Below are positions 43,839 to 52,552 of a DNA stretch of 64,000 nucleotides, one piece after another. The stretch is from Flavobacteriales bacterium (lineage in GTDB: Bacteria; Bacteroidota; Bacteroidia; Flavobacteriales; Schleiferiaceae): assembly GCA_017795025.1 (NCBI GenBank), contig CP051243.1:2380897-2444896 (forward strand), given 5' to 3'. How positions within the stretch are numbered: the first letter of the stretch is position 1; each line of letters begins with the position of its first letter. The notes under the pieces are model-generated. The model was not told the DNA's origin and did not search any database. It worked only from the letters and a program-made list of their open reading frames with translations. The position numbers were made by a program, and so were the translations under genes.

Positions 43839-46124
43839 ATGCACAACAAATACCTACTAACGGACGAATGGAAAATCATCGAAGATCGATGGAATCCAAA
43901 ACTGCATCAGGGCTCCGAATCTCTTTTTAGTATTGGCAATGGCTTTATGGGCCAGCGCGCTAACTTTGAGGAAGATTATTCGGGCCAAAGCCTCCAAGGG
44001 AGCTATATCGGTGGGGTGTATTACCCCGACAAAACGCGGGTTGGCTGGTGGAAAAACGGCTACCCCGAATACTTTGCCAAGGTTTTAAACTCGGTAAACT
44101 GGATTGGTATCCGTTTTCGTGTGGATGGCCAAGAAATTGACCTGGCCCAGCTAAAGGTTTTAAATTTCCGTCGGGAGCTCAATATGAAGGAAGGCTACCT
44201 CTTCCGAAGCTTTAGCGTGGAACTAGCAGAAGGCAAGGTTTTTAGCGCCGAGGTGATGCGCTTCATCAGCATGAAGCGCAAAGAAATTGGGGCGATTCGC
44301 TATAACTTCAAACTGGAAGGTTTCTCTGCTCCCGTAGAGATTGTTCCTTACCTCGACTTCGATGTAGAGAATCACGACTCTAATTATGATGAGAAGTTTT
44401 GGGAGGGCATTGAAGAGAACGTGGCTACCCAAAAGGCAGTCATTAAGGCCCGCACCAAAAAATTGGATTTTGAGGTTGCGGCGGCCATGCGTTACGAATT
44501 GTACCAAGGTAGTGGCGAACCTTTACCCCTTTACCCCAAGGAAAGCAGTCGCGATAAATACGCTGAAAATGCTTTTACCATTCAGGCGAAAGCCGACAGC
44601 ACCTACTCTTTATATAAATATGCCGCCATTTGCTCCTCTTTCCACGATCCTAAGGAAAGCTTGGTTCAACGGGCTGATGAATTAGCAAGTCAGGCGCGAC
44701 GCGATGGCTTTAAAGTATTGTTAGAAGAGCAAATAAACGATTGGAAAGCTCGCTGGGAGCAAAGTGATATTATTATCGAAGGGGATAACGAAGCGCAACA
44801 AGGCATTCGTTTTAACATCTTCCAACTCACCCAAACCTATACGGGTGAGGATGCCCGATTAAATATTGGCCCGAAAGGTTTTACCGGCGAAAAATACGGT
44901 GGTTCAACCTATTGGGACACGGAGGCTTATTGCCTACCCTTTTACATGGCTTCTGCAGGTAAGGATGTAGCTCGTAACCTACTAATCTACCGCTACAACC
45001 ACCTACAAAAAGCGATTGAGAATGCGGCCAAGCTCGGCTTTACCAATGGGGCCGCATTATACCCTATGGTTACCATGAATGGTGAGGAATGCCATAATGA
45101 ATGGGAAATCACCTTTGAGGAAATTCACCGTAATGGTGCTATCGCCTACGCCATCTTTAATTACGTGCGGTACTTTGGCGATGAAGCCTATTTAGCCGAA
45201 TATGGCTTAGAGGTTTTGATGGGCATTGCTCGTTTTTGGGCTCAGCGCTTCAATTGGAGCGAAAGCAAGCAGCAGTATGTGATGTTGGGGGTTACGGGAC
45301 CTAATGAGTACGAGAATAATGTAAACAACAACTGGTATACCAATTACCTCGCAAAGTGGTGCTTAGAGTATGCGGCCGACTGCCATAAATTAGTTGCTCA
45401 GCAATCTCCGGCCGACCTTAAACGCATTGAGGCCAAAGCCCAATTTAAGGCTGAGGAAGAACTAGCTTTATGGAAAAAAATCAGTAGCGCGGTTTACCTT
45501 CCGGTAGATGAGAACCTAGGTATTGTTTTACAGCAAGAGGGCTACCTTGATAAGGAGCAGCGTATGGCCGACGACCTTCCTAATGAGGAACGTCCGATAA
45601 ATCAACACTGGAGTTGGGATCGCATTCTTCGCTCTTGCTTTATTAAACAAGCCGACGTATTGCAAGGGTTTTACTTCTTTGAAGACCACTTTAGCAGCGA
45701 GGAGCTCAAGCGGAATTTTGAATTTTACGAGCCTCGCACCGTTCATGAAAGTTCACTATCGCCCTGTGTTCATGTGGTTCAAGCCGCTTCTCTCGGGATG
45801 ATGGATAAGGCCTATGAGATGTATTTACGTACTTCGAGGTTAGACTTAGACGACTACAACCGCGAGGTGCACGAAGGTTTACACATTACCTCCATGGCTG
45901 GTACCTGGATGAGTGTAGTTGAAGGATTTGGCGGAATGCGAGTTCGTGATGGGCGATTGCATTTTAACCCTCGCTTACCCGAACACTGGCAAGGAATTGC
46001 CTTTAAAATCAACTTCCGAAATTCTGTTTTAAAGGTGCATCTTCATGCCGATAAGCATCAAATTGAAAAAATAAGTGGCGACCCGGTAGAAGTAATCGTA
46101 CATGGGGAAACCATCAGCCTATAG
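43839..46124 (+). CDS. GH65 maltose phosphorylase (or related disaccharide phosphorylase)
   Basis: 761 aa, typical length. Inverting phosphorolysis of maltose to glucose and beta-glucose-1-phosphate. N-terminal beta-sandwich (about 1-260: NGFMGQRANFEE, GSYIGGVYYPDKTRVGWWKNGYPE), then the (alpha/alpha)6 barrel with the acid region GEECHNEWEITFEEIHRNG (about 411-429, carries the catalytic Glu) and YWDTEAYCLPFY; small C-terminal beta domain. The company of pgmB and a sugar kinase favours maltose. No signal peptide: cytosolic. Last gene of the pfkA operon. Confidence 0.92.
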   Translation: MHNKYLLTDEWKIIEDRWNPKLHQGSESLFSIGNGFMGQRANFEEDYSGQSLQGSYIGGVYYPDKTRVGWWKNGYPEYFAKVLNSVNWIGIRFRVDGQEIDLAQLKVLNFRRELNMKEGYLFRSFSVELAEGKVFSAEVMRFISMKRKEIGAIRYNFKLEGFSAPVEIVPYLDFDVENHDSNYDEKFWEGIEENVATQKAVIKARTKKLDFEVAAAMRYELYQGSGEPLPLYPKESSRDKYAENAFTIQAKADSTYSLYKYAAICSSFHDPKESLVQRADELASQARRDGFKVLLEEQINDWKARWEQSDIIIEGDNEAQQGIRFNIFQLTQTYTGEDARLNIGPKGFTGEKYGGSTYWDTEAYCLPFYMASAGKDVARNLLIYRYNHLQKAIENAAKLGFTNGAALYPMVTMNGEECHNEWEITFEEIHRNGAIAYAIFNYVRYFGDEAYLAEYGLEVLMGIARFWAQRFNWSESKQQYVMLGVTGPNEYENNVNNNWYTNYLAKWCLEYAADCHKLVAQQSPADLKRIEAKAQFKAEEELALWKKISSAVYLPVDENLGIVLQQEGYLDKEQRMADDLPNEERPINQHWSWDRILRSCFIKQADVLQGFYFFEDHFSSEELKRNFEFYEPRTVHESSLSPCVHVVQAASLGMMDKAYEMYLRTSRLDLDDYNREVHEGLHITSMAGTWMSVVEGFGGMRVRDGRLHFNPRLPEHWQGIAFKINFRNSVLKVHLHADKHQIEKISGDPVEVIVHGETISL

Positions 46125-46143
46125 ATTTACGCGAAATACGAAA

Positions 46144-46174
46144 AACCGTCCCGATTGCTCAGGACGGTTTTTTT
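46144..46174 (+). terminator. Rho-independent terminator of the pfkA-GH65 operon
   Basis: ACCGTCC/GGACGGT arms around a 10-nt loop, followed by a run of eight T; 20 nt after the GH65 stop. Confidence 0.85.
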
Positions 46175-46254
46175 TTGAGCAAGGCCAAAGGAAGCTTCTT
46201 TCTCCCTAGCGGCTATCCCCCTCTCGATTATTTCAAAATCCTGTAATTTCCCCT

Positions 46255-47682
46255 ATGCGCTTTATTCGACCCATCATCAAAAGCATCTTGGGGCTTTTTA
46301 GTCTGTTGCTACTAGGCATCATCACCATTCATCTTCACGATTATTATCAAACGGTCTACCTCCGCAGCGATGATCTATTTGACAGCCCGGAAGAATATAT
46401 TCTGACTCAGGTACACATCCTTCCTATGGATCGCGACACCCTCCTTAAAGGGCATAGCTTACACATAAAAGACGGCCACATATTAGCTGTATTGGATACA
46501 ACTCCACAAACAGATTTACCGGTAATAGATGGAGAAGGAAGCTACTTAATGCCGGGCTTGATGGATATGCACGTGCACGTTTGGGACCGACAGGAGCTTG
46601 GCCTCTACCTAGCCAATGGGATAACCACCATTCGCAATTTATGGGGAATGCCCCTGCACCTCAGAATAAAAGAGGATTTAGCCGATAGGGAGCTTATGGG
46701 ACCGAGCTTTTATACCGCCGGACCAAAGCTCACCGGCAAGGAGTTTATTGGCGACGACAACCTCAACCTCTATTCCGTTGAAGAAGCCAAAGCCCGGGTA
46801 ATTAAGGATATCGAGGCGGGATACGATATTGTGAAAACATACTACGGGCTGGAAGCCAATCAAATGGAAGCGATTCTCCAAATTGCGGAAGATCGTGGCA
46901 TTGAGATCGCCGCGCATCCCAGTCAAAAAGTGGCTTATACCGATCACTTTCACCCCAACATCATCAGCCTTGAGCATGCCGAAGAAATTGTACAGCAAGC
47001 CTTAAACTACCGGCTCGACACGAATGCCTTTAAAAAATTGCTAGCCGACTATAAAAATAGTCCCCATGCACGATTATGCCCCACCCTCATTGTTTTTGAG
47101 AATATCCATAAGCTGATTCGTCAGCCTAACATTCTCGACTCAGCCGATCTTAAGTATATCAACCCATTGATTAAAATGGTGGATAGCCAAGAGCAATTTA
47201 GTCGTTGGCAAGGTCAACAAAGCGAAGACGCAAACACCGCAGCACGAATATTTGCCCAGCATCAATTTCACCTGTATGCGGTAGGAGAATTGCATAAAGC
47301 GGGCGTCCCCATAATTTGTGGAACCGATGCTGGCATTGGCGTAACCCTTCCGGGTTATTCCATCCATCAGGAGCTTGCTTTTTATGAGGAGGCAGGTTTA
47401 AGTTTATTCGAAGTTTTGCGCACTGCCACTTGGGCCCCTGCTCAAAGTCATCGCTTCTTGAATGACCAAGGGAGCATCGAAGCGGGGAAAAGGGCTAATT
47501 TAATTGTACTAAATGGCAACCCATTAGAAGATTTAAAGCACCTCCAAAAGCCCAAGTATGTGATAAAGGATGGACAGATTTTAAATCAGGAGGATTTGCG
47601 CCATTTTGAGGACCAAGCCAAAGGGCGGAATAACTTACTTGCCACCGCTTTGCAGTACGCCGAGTACTTACTGTTTAAATAG
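46255..47682 (+). CDS. Membrane-anchored amidohydrolase (imidazolonepropionase-like)
   Basis: 475 aa. N-terminal membrane segment (SILGLFSLLLLGIITI), so likely periplasmic. Amidohydrolase TIM barrel with the metal motif LMPGLMDMHVHVWD, Lys in DIVKTYYG, His in IAAHPSQ and SLEHAEEI, Asp in CGTDAGIG, and the closing IEAGKRANLIVLNGNPLEDL. Substrate unknown; relatives act as prolidases or cyclic-amide hydrolases. No obvious link to glucan use, yet it stands between the GH65 operon and the amylase genes, after its own terminator. Confidence 0.8.
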   Translation: MRFIRPIIKSILGLFSLLLLGIITIHLHDYYQTVYLRSDDLFDSPEEYILTQVHILPMDRDTLLKGHSLHIKDGHILAVLDTTPQTDLPVIDGEGSYLMPGLMDMHVHVWDRQELGLYLANGITTIRNLWGMPLHLRIKEDLADRELMGPSFYTAGPKLTGKEFIGDDNLNLYSVEEAKARVIKDIEAGYDIVKTYYGLEANQMEAILQIAEDRGIEIAAHPSQKVAYTDHFHPNIISLEHAEEIVQQALNYRLDTNAFKKLLADYKNSPHARLCPTLIVFENIHKLIRQPNILDSADLKYINPLIKMVDSQEQFSRWQGQQSEDANTAARIFAQHQFHLYAVGELHKAGVPIICGTDAGIGVTLPGYSIHQELAFYEEAGLSLFEVLRTATWAPAQSHRFLNDQGSIEAGKRANLIVLNGNPLEDLKHLQKPKYVIKDGQILNQEDLRHFEDQAKGRNNLLATALQYAEYLLFK

Positions 47683-47720
47683 TAGGTAAGTTCCTCGCCT
47701 AAAAAATGTAATTTCCAAAA

Positions 47721-48752
47721 ATGATCTCGAGACGCAGTAAAACAAGCCTGAGCTTTATGGCCTTGTTCTATTTAGGCCTAGTCCTAAGCGCTGTGGCCCA
47801 AAACTCCGATCACTCCGAGAATTACATTCAAGACCTGCAAGAATCTCTGGCCTTAGACATCAGCCTCAATAACCATTACAAAACCTTTAGTATTGGGGGG
47901 CCAAATTTCCGATACGACATTGCACCAAATAGTAAAAACAGCCTGCGTCTGGAAGCCAACTATCGGTTCTTAAGCCTCGGCTTTGCTATTAGTCCCGCAT
48001 TTTTGCCTGGTAATGGCGACGAAGATCTTAAGGGTAAAACCCAAAGCTTCAATCTGGGCACCACCATGGTGCTATCAAACTTTATCCTTGGGGCCGAATT
48101 CCATAATGTGCAAGGCCATTACCTGCGAAACACCTCCGATTTTATCAACTGGCATGAGGGTGACCCCTACATCCAGTTTCCCAACCACAGAATGCGGGGT
48201 ATCGATTTCCTCTTTGCTTACACTTTAAACCAGAACTTCTCCTATCGAAGTATCTATACCCAAACGGAACGACAGCTAAAAAGTGCCGGTTCCTTTTTAC
48301 CCTTATTTGAATTCGATTACTACAGTTTTGGCGATATCCAGAAGCCTGTGAACAGTCAGACCTCCCAAAATTTCGAATTTATCCTTTGTCCGGGCTATGC
48401 TTATAATTACGTTTTAGGCGAGCATTTCTACGCCAGCCTAAGCGCCCATTTAGGAGGAGCCTACTTGCATAACCGGATTCTCAGCCGTCTAACTGATGGT
48501 GATCAGCTGAGCCGCCAAAATAACTGGGCTTGGGCCTGTCGGGCATCAGCTTCCATTGGCTATAATGGCCCTATTTGGTACGCCGGTATTCGCTATGATG
48601 GAGCGGATTTATACTACCGACAAGAAGGAAGCCATGTGCGCAATGAAGAGTATCGTTTGGACTATTCCTTTTTTCTGGGCTACCGCTTTTCGGCACCCGA
48701 ATGGATTAAAAAACCAATGGACTTTGCCGAAAACCTTATCCCCTTTCTGTAA
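47721..48752 (+). CDS. DUF4421-like outer-membrane protein
   Basis: 343 aa. Signal peptide ending SAVAQ (about residue 26). The mature part looks like a 10-12-strand barrel: SIGGPNFRYDIAPNSKNSLRLEANYRF, FLFAYTLNQNFSYRSIYTQTERQLKSAGSF, FFLGYRFSAPEW. The latter pattern resembles DUF4421 proteins of Bacteroidota. Function unknown. 38 nt after the amidohydrolase gene. Confidence 0.7.
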   Translation: MISRRSKTSLSFMALFYLGLVLSAVAQNSDHSENYIQDLQESLALDISLNNHYKTFSIGGPNFRYDIAPNSKNSLRLEANYRFLSLGFAISPAFLPGNGDEDLKGKTQSFNLGTTMVLSNFILGAEFHNVQGHYLRNTSDFINWHEGDPYIQFPNHRMRGIDFLFAYTLNQNFSYRSIYTQTERQLKSAGSFLPLFEFDYYSFGDIQKPVNSQTSQNFEFILCPGYAYNYVLGEHFYASLSAHLGGAYLHNRILSRLTDGDQLSRQNNWAWACRASASIGYNGPIWYAGIRYDGADLYYRQEGSHVRNEEYRLDYSFFLGYRFSAPEWIKKPMDFAENLIPFL

Positions 48753-48779
48753 ACCCCTTTTAACCAACAAATTATTATA

Positions 48780-48796
48780 AGTGTACATTTTACACA
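48780..48796. promoter_or_regulatory. Operator 3: AGTGTA-N5-TACACA, in front of the large amylase
   Basis: AGTGTA CATTT TACACA: one end base off the palindrome. It lies 6 nt upstream of the -7 box at 48803-48810, so a bound protein would cover the core promoter. Confidence 0.7.
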
Positions 48797-48802
48797 TATG
48801 TT

Positions 48803-48810
48803 TATATTTG
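48803..48810 (+). promoter_or_regulatory. Predicted -7 box of the amylase-amylase-MFS operon
   Basis: TATATTTG fits TAnnTTTG; 16 nt before the ATG of the 778-aa GH13 gene. Confidence 0.6.
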
Positions 48811-48826
48811 TAGTCATCAACCTAGT

Positions 48827-51163
48827 ATGAAAAAAACTTTTTACCTCCTTGTTTTGAGCTTGTTCGGCCTGTTCGAGTCCGATGCTCAAGTAGCCTTAGG
48901 TGGATTATATACGCCGGTATACCTCAATCCCGACACCACCGAAATTATACTAAGAGATTATTTAGCCGACTTAAAACCGGGCGAAATTCATCTGCCGCAA
49001 GGCTTGATTAATGAAAGTGATGATGAAGACCGATTGCTACTCATTGGTAATCCCCTGCAAAAAATCAGCACCCTTAAAATTGAAACAGCCGAAGGAGAGA
49101 AAGCCCTCGTTTTAATTAAATCGGCCGCCAAGGAAGTAGTGTTTACCTACGATCGTGATGATATTGGTAAAAACCGCGATGCGCGATTAATTGGCACCTT
49201 TAACAATTGGAATCGCGAATCGAAACCCATGAAATACCGCCGGGGAACTTACAGCAAAACCTTGCGCTTAGAACCCGGTCGTTATGAATACAAATTGTAT
49301 GTAGAGGGACAGGAGGTGCTCGATCCCAATATTAGTCAAAAGGTGAGCAATGGCCTGGGAAGCTTTAACAATGTGCTTTATGTAGAGGGAGACTCTATTC
49401 AAGCAGCTCCTTACAGCTTAGCCCAAGATGGAGATTATGTTTTGGTAAAACACCAGCAACCTTCGGGACAAATTGTTGCGCTTTGGAACAATAGCGAGCT
49501 CAAGGTTCCATGCAAAAAAATTATGCCTCCGGTTTGTAATATTCGCATTCCGGAAGAGGCCAAAAGTCTTCCCCGTTCTTACCTACGGATTTTTCAATAC
49601 TTAGGTGAAAATAAAGGTCGAGATCAATTGATTCCCTTGGAATACGGGAAAGTGATTACAGACGCCTCCACGCTCAATCGTAAAGACTGGCACACGGCAA
49701 GAATGTATTTTATTATGGTGGATCGCTTTGCTAATGGCGACCCTAAAAACGATGAGCCGGTTCAAGACAGCACCATCCATCCTAAAGCCAATTATCAGGG
49801 AGGCGATTTGCAGGGCATTCAAAACACCCTGGGTCAAGGTTACTTTAAGAAACTTGCCATTAATAGTATTTGGGTTTCACCTATTATTCAAAATCCTACC
49901 GATGCCTGGGGCTACTGGGATAAAGGACGTGTAAAAAGCACCTTCTCTGGTTATCATGGCTATTGGCCAATTAGTAATATTCGTATCGACTACCGCTTTG
50001 GTAACAAGGCCATTTTTACCGGCCTCATAGATTCGGCGCATGCTCAGGGCTTTAATGTAATCCTGGATTATGTGGCTAACCATGTGCACTTACAGCATCC
50101 TGTATATCAACAAAATAAAGATGCGGGCTGGACCACCAACTTATATTTACCCGATAGTACGAAGAATACCGAGAAATGGGATGAGTATCGCCTTACCACC
50201 TGGTTCGACGATCACTTACCTACCCTCGATTTGCGCAAATGGGAAGTGGTAGACCCTATGGTAGATTCGGCCATGTACTGGCTAAAAAACTTCCAGTTGG
50301 ATGGTTTTCGCCATGATGCCACCAAGCACATCGACGAACTGTACTGGCGCACCCTAACTTACCGTATTCGCCAATTGCGGGATGAACCCATCTATCAAAT
50401 CGGAGAAACGTACGGTAGCCCTGGCTTGATTAATAGCTACATCTCTACCGGAATGTTGGATGCTCAATTCGACTTTAACCTTTATGATGCCGCGGTAACC
50501 ACCTTCGCGAAAAGCGAAAATGCGGAGAACCTAAAGGCCGTTCTAGAAGCTAGCCTCGCCACCTATGGCGCCAACCATTTAATGGGCAACATTTCTGGAA
50601 ATCAAGATCGAGCGCGGTTTATTTCATATGCTAATGGTGACGTTCGCTTTGATGAGGACGCGAAGCTTGCGGGCTGGGATCGTGAAATTGGAGCCGCCGG
50701 GCCTAAAGCCTATAAGCGTTTAGCGATGCTGCATGCTTTTAACTACAGCGTACCGGGCATTCCCTGCATCTACTATGGGGATGAAATTGGTTTACCTGGA
50801 GCGAACGACCCCGACAACCGTCGCATGATGCGTTTTGACGATTGGAATGAAAAGGAGCAGCTATTGTTTAATCAAGTTGCGGAGCTTAACCAATTACGCG
50901 CCAGCGAAATGCCTCTTCTTTATGGAAGCACCGAAATTTATGTAGAAGCTTCCCTTTTGATTGTTCGACGTGAGTATTTCGGCCAAATAATAATTACCGT
51001 GTTCAACCTTTCGGAAGAAGCACAAGAAATCATTTTACCCTTTGAGTTTGAAGCTAAACGCAGTCTGAATAAGGTTCGTAACGCCTTAGTGAACGACGGA
51101 ATGGAACGGGTCGGTTTAGCGCCCATCAAAGGATTATCCTACCAAATCTTTGCCAACTATTAA
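48827..51163 (+). CDS. Secreted GH13 alpha-glucan hydrolase with N-terminal glycogen-binding-like domain
   Basis: 778 aa. Signal peptide (MKKTFYLLVLSLFGLFESDAQ). N-terminal E-set/CBM48-like domain (about 105-180: ARLIGTFNNWNRES, LEPGRYEYKLYVEG), a linker domain, then GH13: WHTARMYFIMVDRFANGDPKND, region I LDYVANHV, II DGFRHDATKHID (nucleophile), III YQIGETYG (acid/base), C-terminal beta domain. Odd: region IV reads GNQDRARF, with Gln where most GH13 enzymes have the transition-state His of NHD; the Asp is kept. Neopullulanase- or SusA-like periplasmic activity is expected. First gene of amylase-amylase-MFS, under operator 3. Confidence 0.9.
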   Translation: MKKTFYLLVLSLFGLFESDAQVALGGLYTPVYLNPDTTEIILRDYLADLKPGEIHLPQGLINESDDEDRLLLIGNPLQKISTLKIETAEGEKALVLIKSAAKEVVFTYDRDDIGKNRDARLIGTFNNWNRESKPMKYRRGTYSKTLRLEPGRYEYKLYVEGQEVLDPNISQKVSNGLGSFNNVLYVEGDSIQAAPYSLAQDGDYVLVKHQQPSGQIVALWNNSELKVPCKKIMPPVCNIRIPEEAKSLPRSYLRIFQYLGENKGRDQLIPLEYGKVITDASTLNRKDWHTARMYFIMVDRFANGDPKNDEPVQDSTIHPKANYQGGDLQGIQNTLGQGYFKKLAINSIWVSPIIQNPTDAWGYWDKGRVKSTFSGYHGYWPISNIRIDYRFGNKAIFTGLIDSAHAQGFNVILDYVANHVHLQHPVYQQNKDAGWTTNLYLPDSTKNTEKWDEYRLTTWFDDHLPTLDLRKWEVVDPMVDSAMYWLKNFQLDGFRHDATKHIDELYWRTLTYRIRQLRDEPIYQIGETYGSPGLINSYISTGMLDAQFDFNLYDAAVTTFAKSENAENLKAVLEASLATYGANHLMGNISGNQDRARFISYANGDVRFDEDAKLAGWDREIGAAGPKAYKRLAMLHAFNYSVPGIPCIYYGDEIGLPGANDPDNRRMMRFDDWNEKEQLLFNQVAELNQLRASEMPLLYGSTEIYVEASLLIVRREYFGQIIITVFNLSEEAQEIILPFEFEAKRSLNKVRNALVNDGMERVGLAPIKGLSYQIFANY

Positions 51164-51172
51164 ATCGCCAAA

Positions 51173-52546
51173 ATGAAAAAAATCCTACTTTTTACTATCG
51201 TTATCGGCCTCTTAGCGGCTTGTCAAAGCCCAAGCCCAGAGCCCCAAACCGAAACGCAAGCCGACAGCACTTCCGTTTCGGAAAACCCATTAGCCTGGAC
51301 CGAGCATGCGAATATTTATGAAGTAAATATCCGCCAGTATACCCCCGAAGGTACCATCAATGCCTTTGCCTCCCATTTAGATCGTTTGGAAGAACTTGGG
51401 GTTGATGTGCTTTGGATTATGCCCGTACAGCCTATTGGCGTAAAAAATCGTAAAGAAGGCTTGGGAAGCTACTATTCCATTTCCGATTATACCGCTGTGA
51501 ATCCCAATTTTGGTAGCATGGAGGATTTTAAAAAATTGGTTGATGATGCCCACGCCCGCGGCATGAAGGTTATTTTAGACTGGGTGGCTAATCATACCGC
51601 TTTTGATCATCATTGGACCCAAGAGCATCCCGAATGGTATACCCATGATTCTACCGGAGCCATCATTCCGCCCGTTGCCGACTGGAGCGATGTAGCCGAC
51701 CTTAATTATGAGGATAAAGGATTGTGGACTGCCATGCGCAATGAAATGAAGTTTTGGGTGGAAGAAGCAGATGTTGATGGCTTCCGTTGTGATGTGGCCA
51801 TGATGGTTCCCCTTCAATTTTGGAACGAAACCCGTGTAGCTTTAGATTCCATTAAGCCGGTATTTATGTTGGCCGAAGCGGAAGGACCAGAGTTTCATTC
51901 GGCTTTCGACATGACTTATGGTTGGGAGTTACATCATATCTTAAATGAAATTGCCAAAGAAGAAATGGACTTCGGCGATTTATGGACCTACCTCGAAAAA
52001 GAGGACAGTTTATACCAAGCCTCTGCCCTACGCATGAATTTTGTGACTAATCACGATGAAAACTCGTGGAATGGTACCGCTTTCGAGCGGATGGGTACCA
52101 ATGTTCAGAATTTCTATCTGTTTTGTTTGGGATTGCCTCGCTCCATGCCCCTCATTTATTCGGGACAAGAAGCAGGTTTAAATAAACGCTTAGAATTCTT
52201 CGAAAAAGATACCATCGATTGGTCAGATGAAAGTCAATACCCATTTTATAAAAAGGCCTTGGCTCTTAAAAGGGAGCATCCTGCCCTAAACAGTAATCCG
52301 GAGGTTTCCGAATTTGAAATAATTACCACCGAAGACCCAATGATCGTGGGTTATAGCCGCAGAATTGATGGCCAACAGGTAAGTTTCCTAATGAATTTCA
52401 ACAGTGCCTTTACGCATATGGATATAGACCTTAGCAAGTATTGGTCGGCGGGTGAAGCGATGGACTACCTCAAAGGTCAAGATCTCGACCTAAGCAAGCC
52501 CTATAAACTGGCGGGTGGTACACACCTAATAATGGTTTCTAAATAA
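51173..52546 (+). CDS. GH13 alpha-amylase lipoprotein
   Basis: 457 aa. Lipoprotein signal (FTIVIGLLAAC) followed by a Ser/Thr/Glu linker. Compact GH13 barrel: IYEVNIRQYTPEGT, region I LDWVANHTA, II DGFRCDVAMMVP (nucleophile), III VFMLAEAEG (acid/base), IV NFVTNHDENSW. Lacks N-terminal carbohydrate-binding modules. Probably tethered to the outer membrane to trim dextrins. 9 nt after the 778-aa GH13 gene and 6 nt before the MFS gene. Confidence 0.9.
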   Translation: MKKILLFTIVIGLLAACQSPSPEPQTETQADSTSVSENPLAWTEHANIYEVNIRQYTPEGTINAFASHLDRLEELGVDVLWIMPVQPIGVKNRKEGLGSYYSISDYTAVNPNFGSMEDFKKLVDDAHARGMKVILDWVANHTAFDHHWTQEHPEWYTHDSTGAIIPPVADWSDVADLNYEDKGLWTAMRNEMKFWVEEADVDGFRCDVAMMVPLQFWNETRVALDSIKPVFMLAEAEGPEFHSAFDMTYGWELHHILNEIAKEEMDFGDLWTYLEKEDSLYQASALRMNFVTNHDENSWNGTAFERMGTNVQNFYLFCLGLPRSMPLIYSGQEAGLNKRLEFFEKDTIDWSDESQYPFYKKALALKREHPALNSNPEVSEFEIITTEDPMIVGYSRRIDGQQVSFLMNFNSAFTHMDIDLSKYWSAGEAMDYLKGQDLDLSKPYKLAGGTHLIMVSK

Positions 52547-52552
52547 TCGCCT

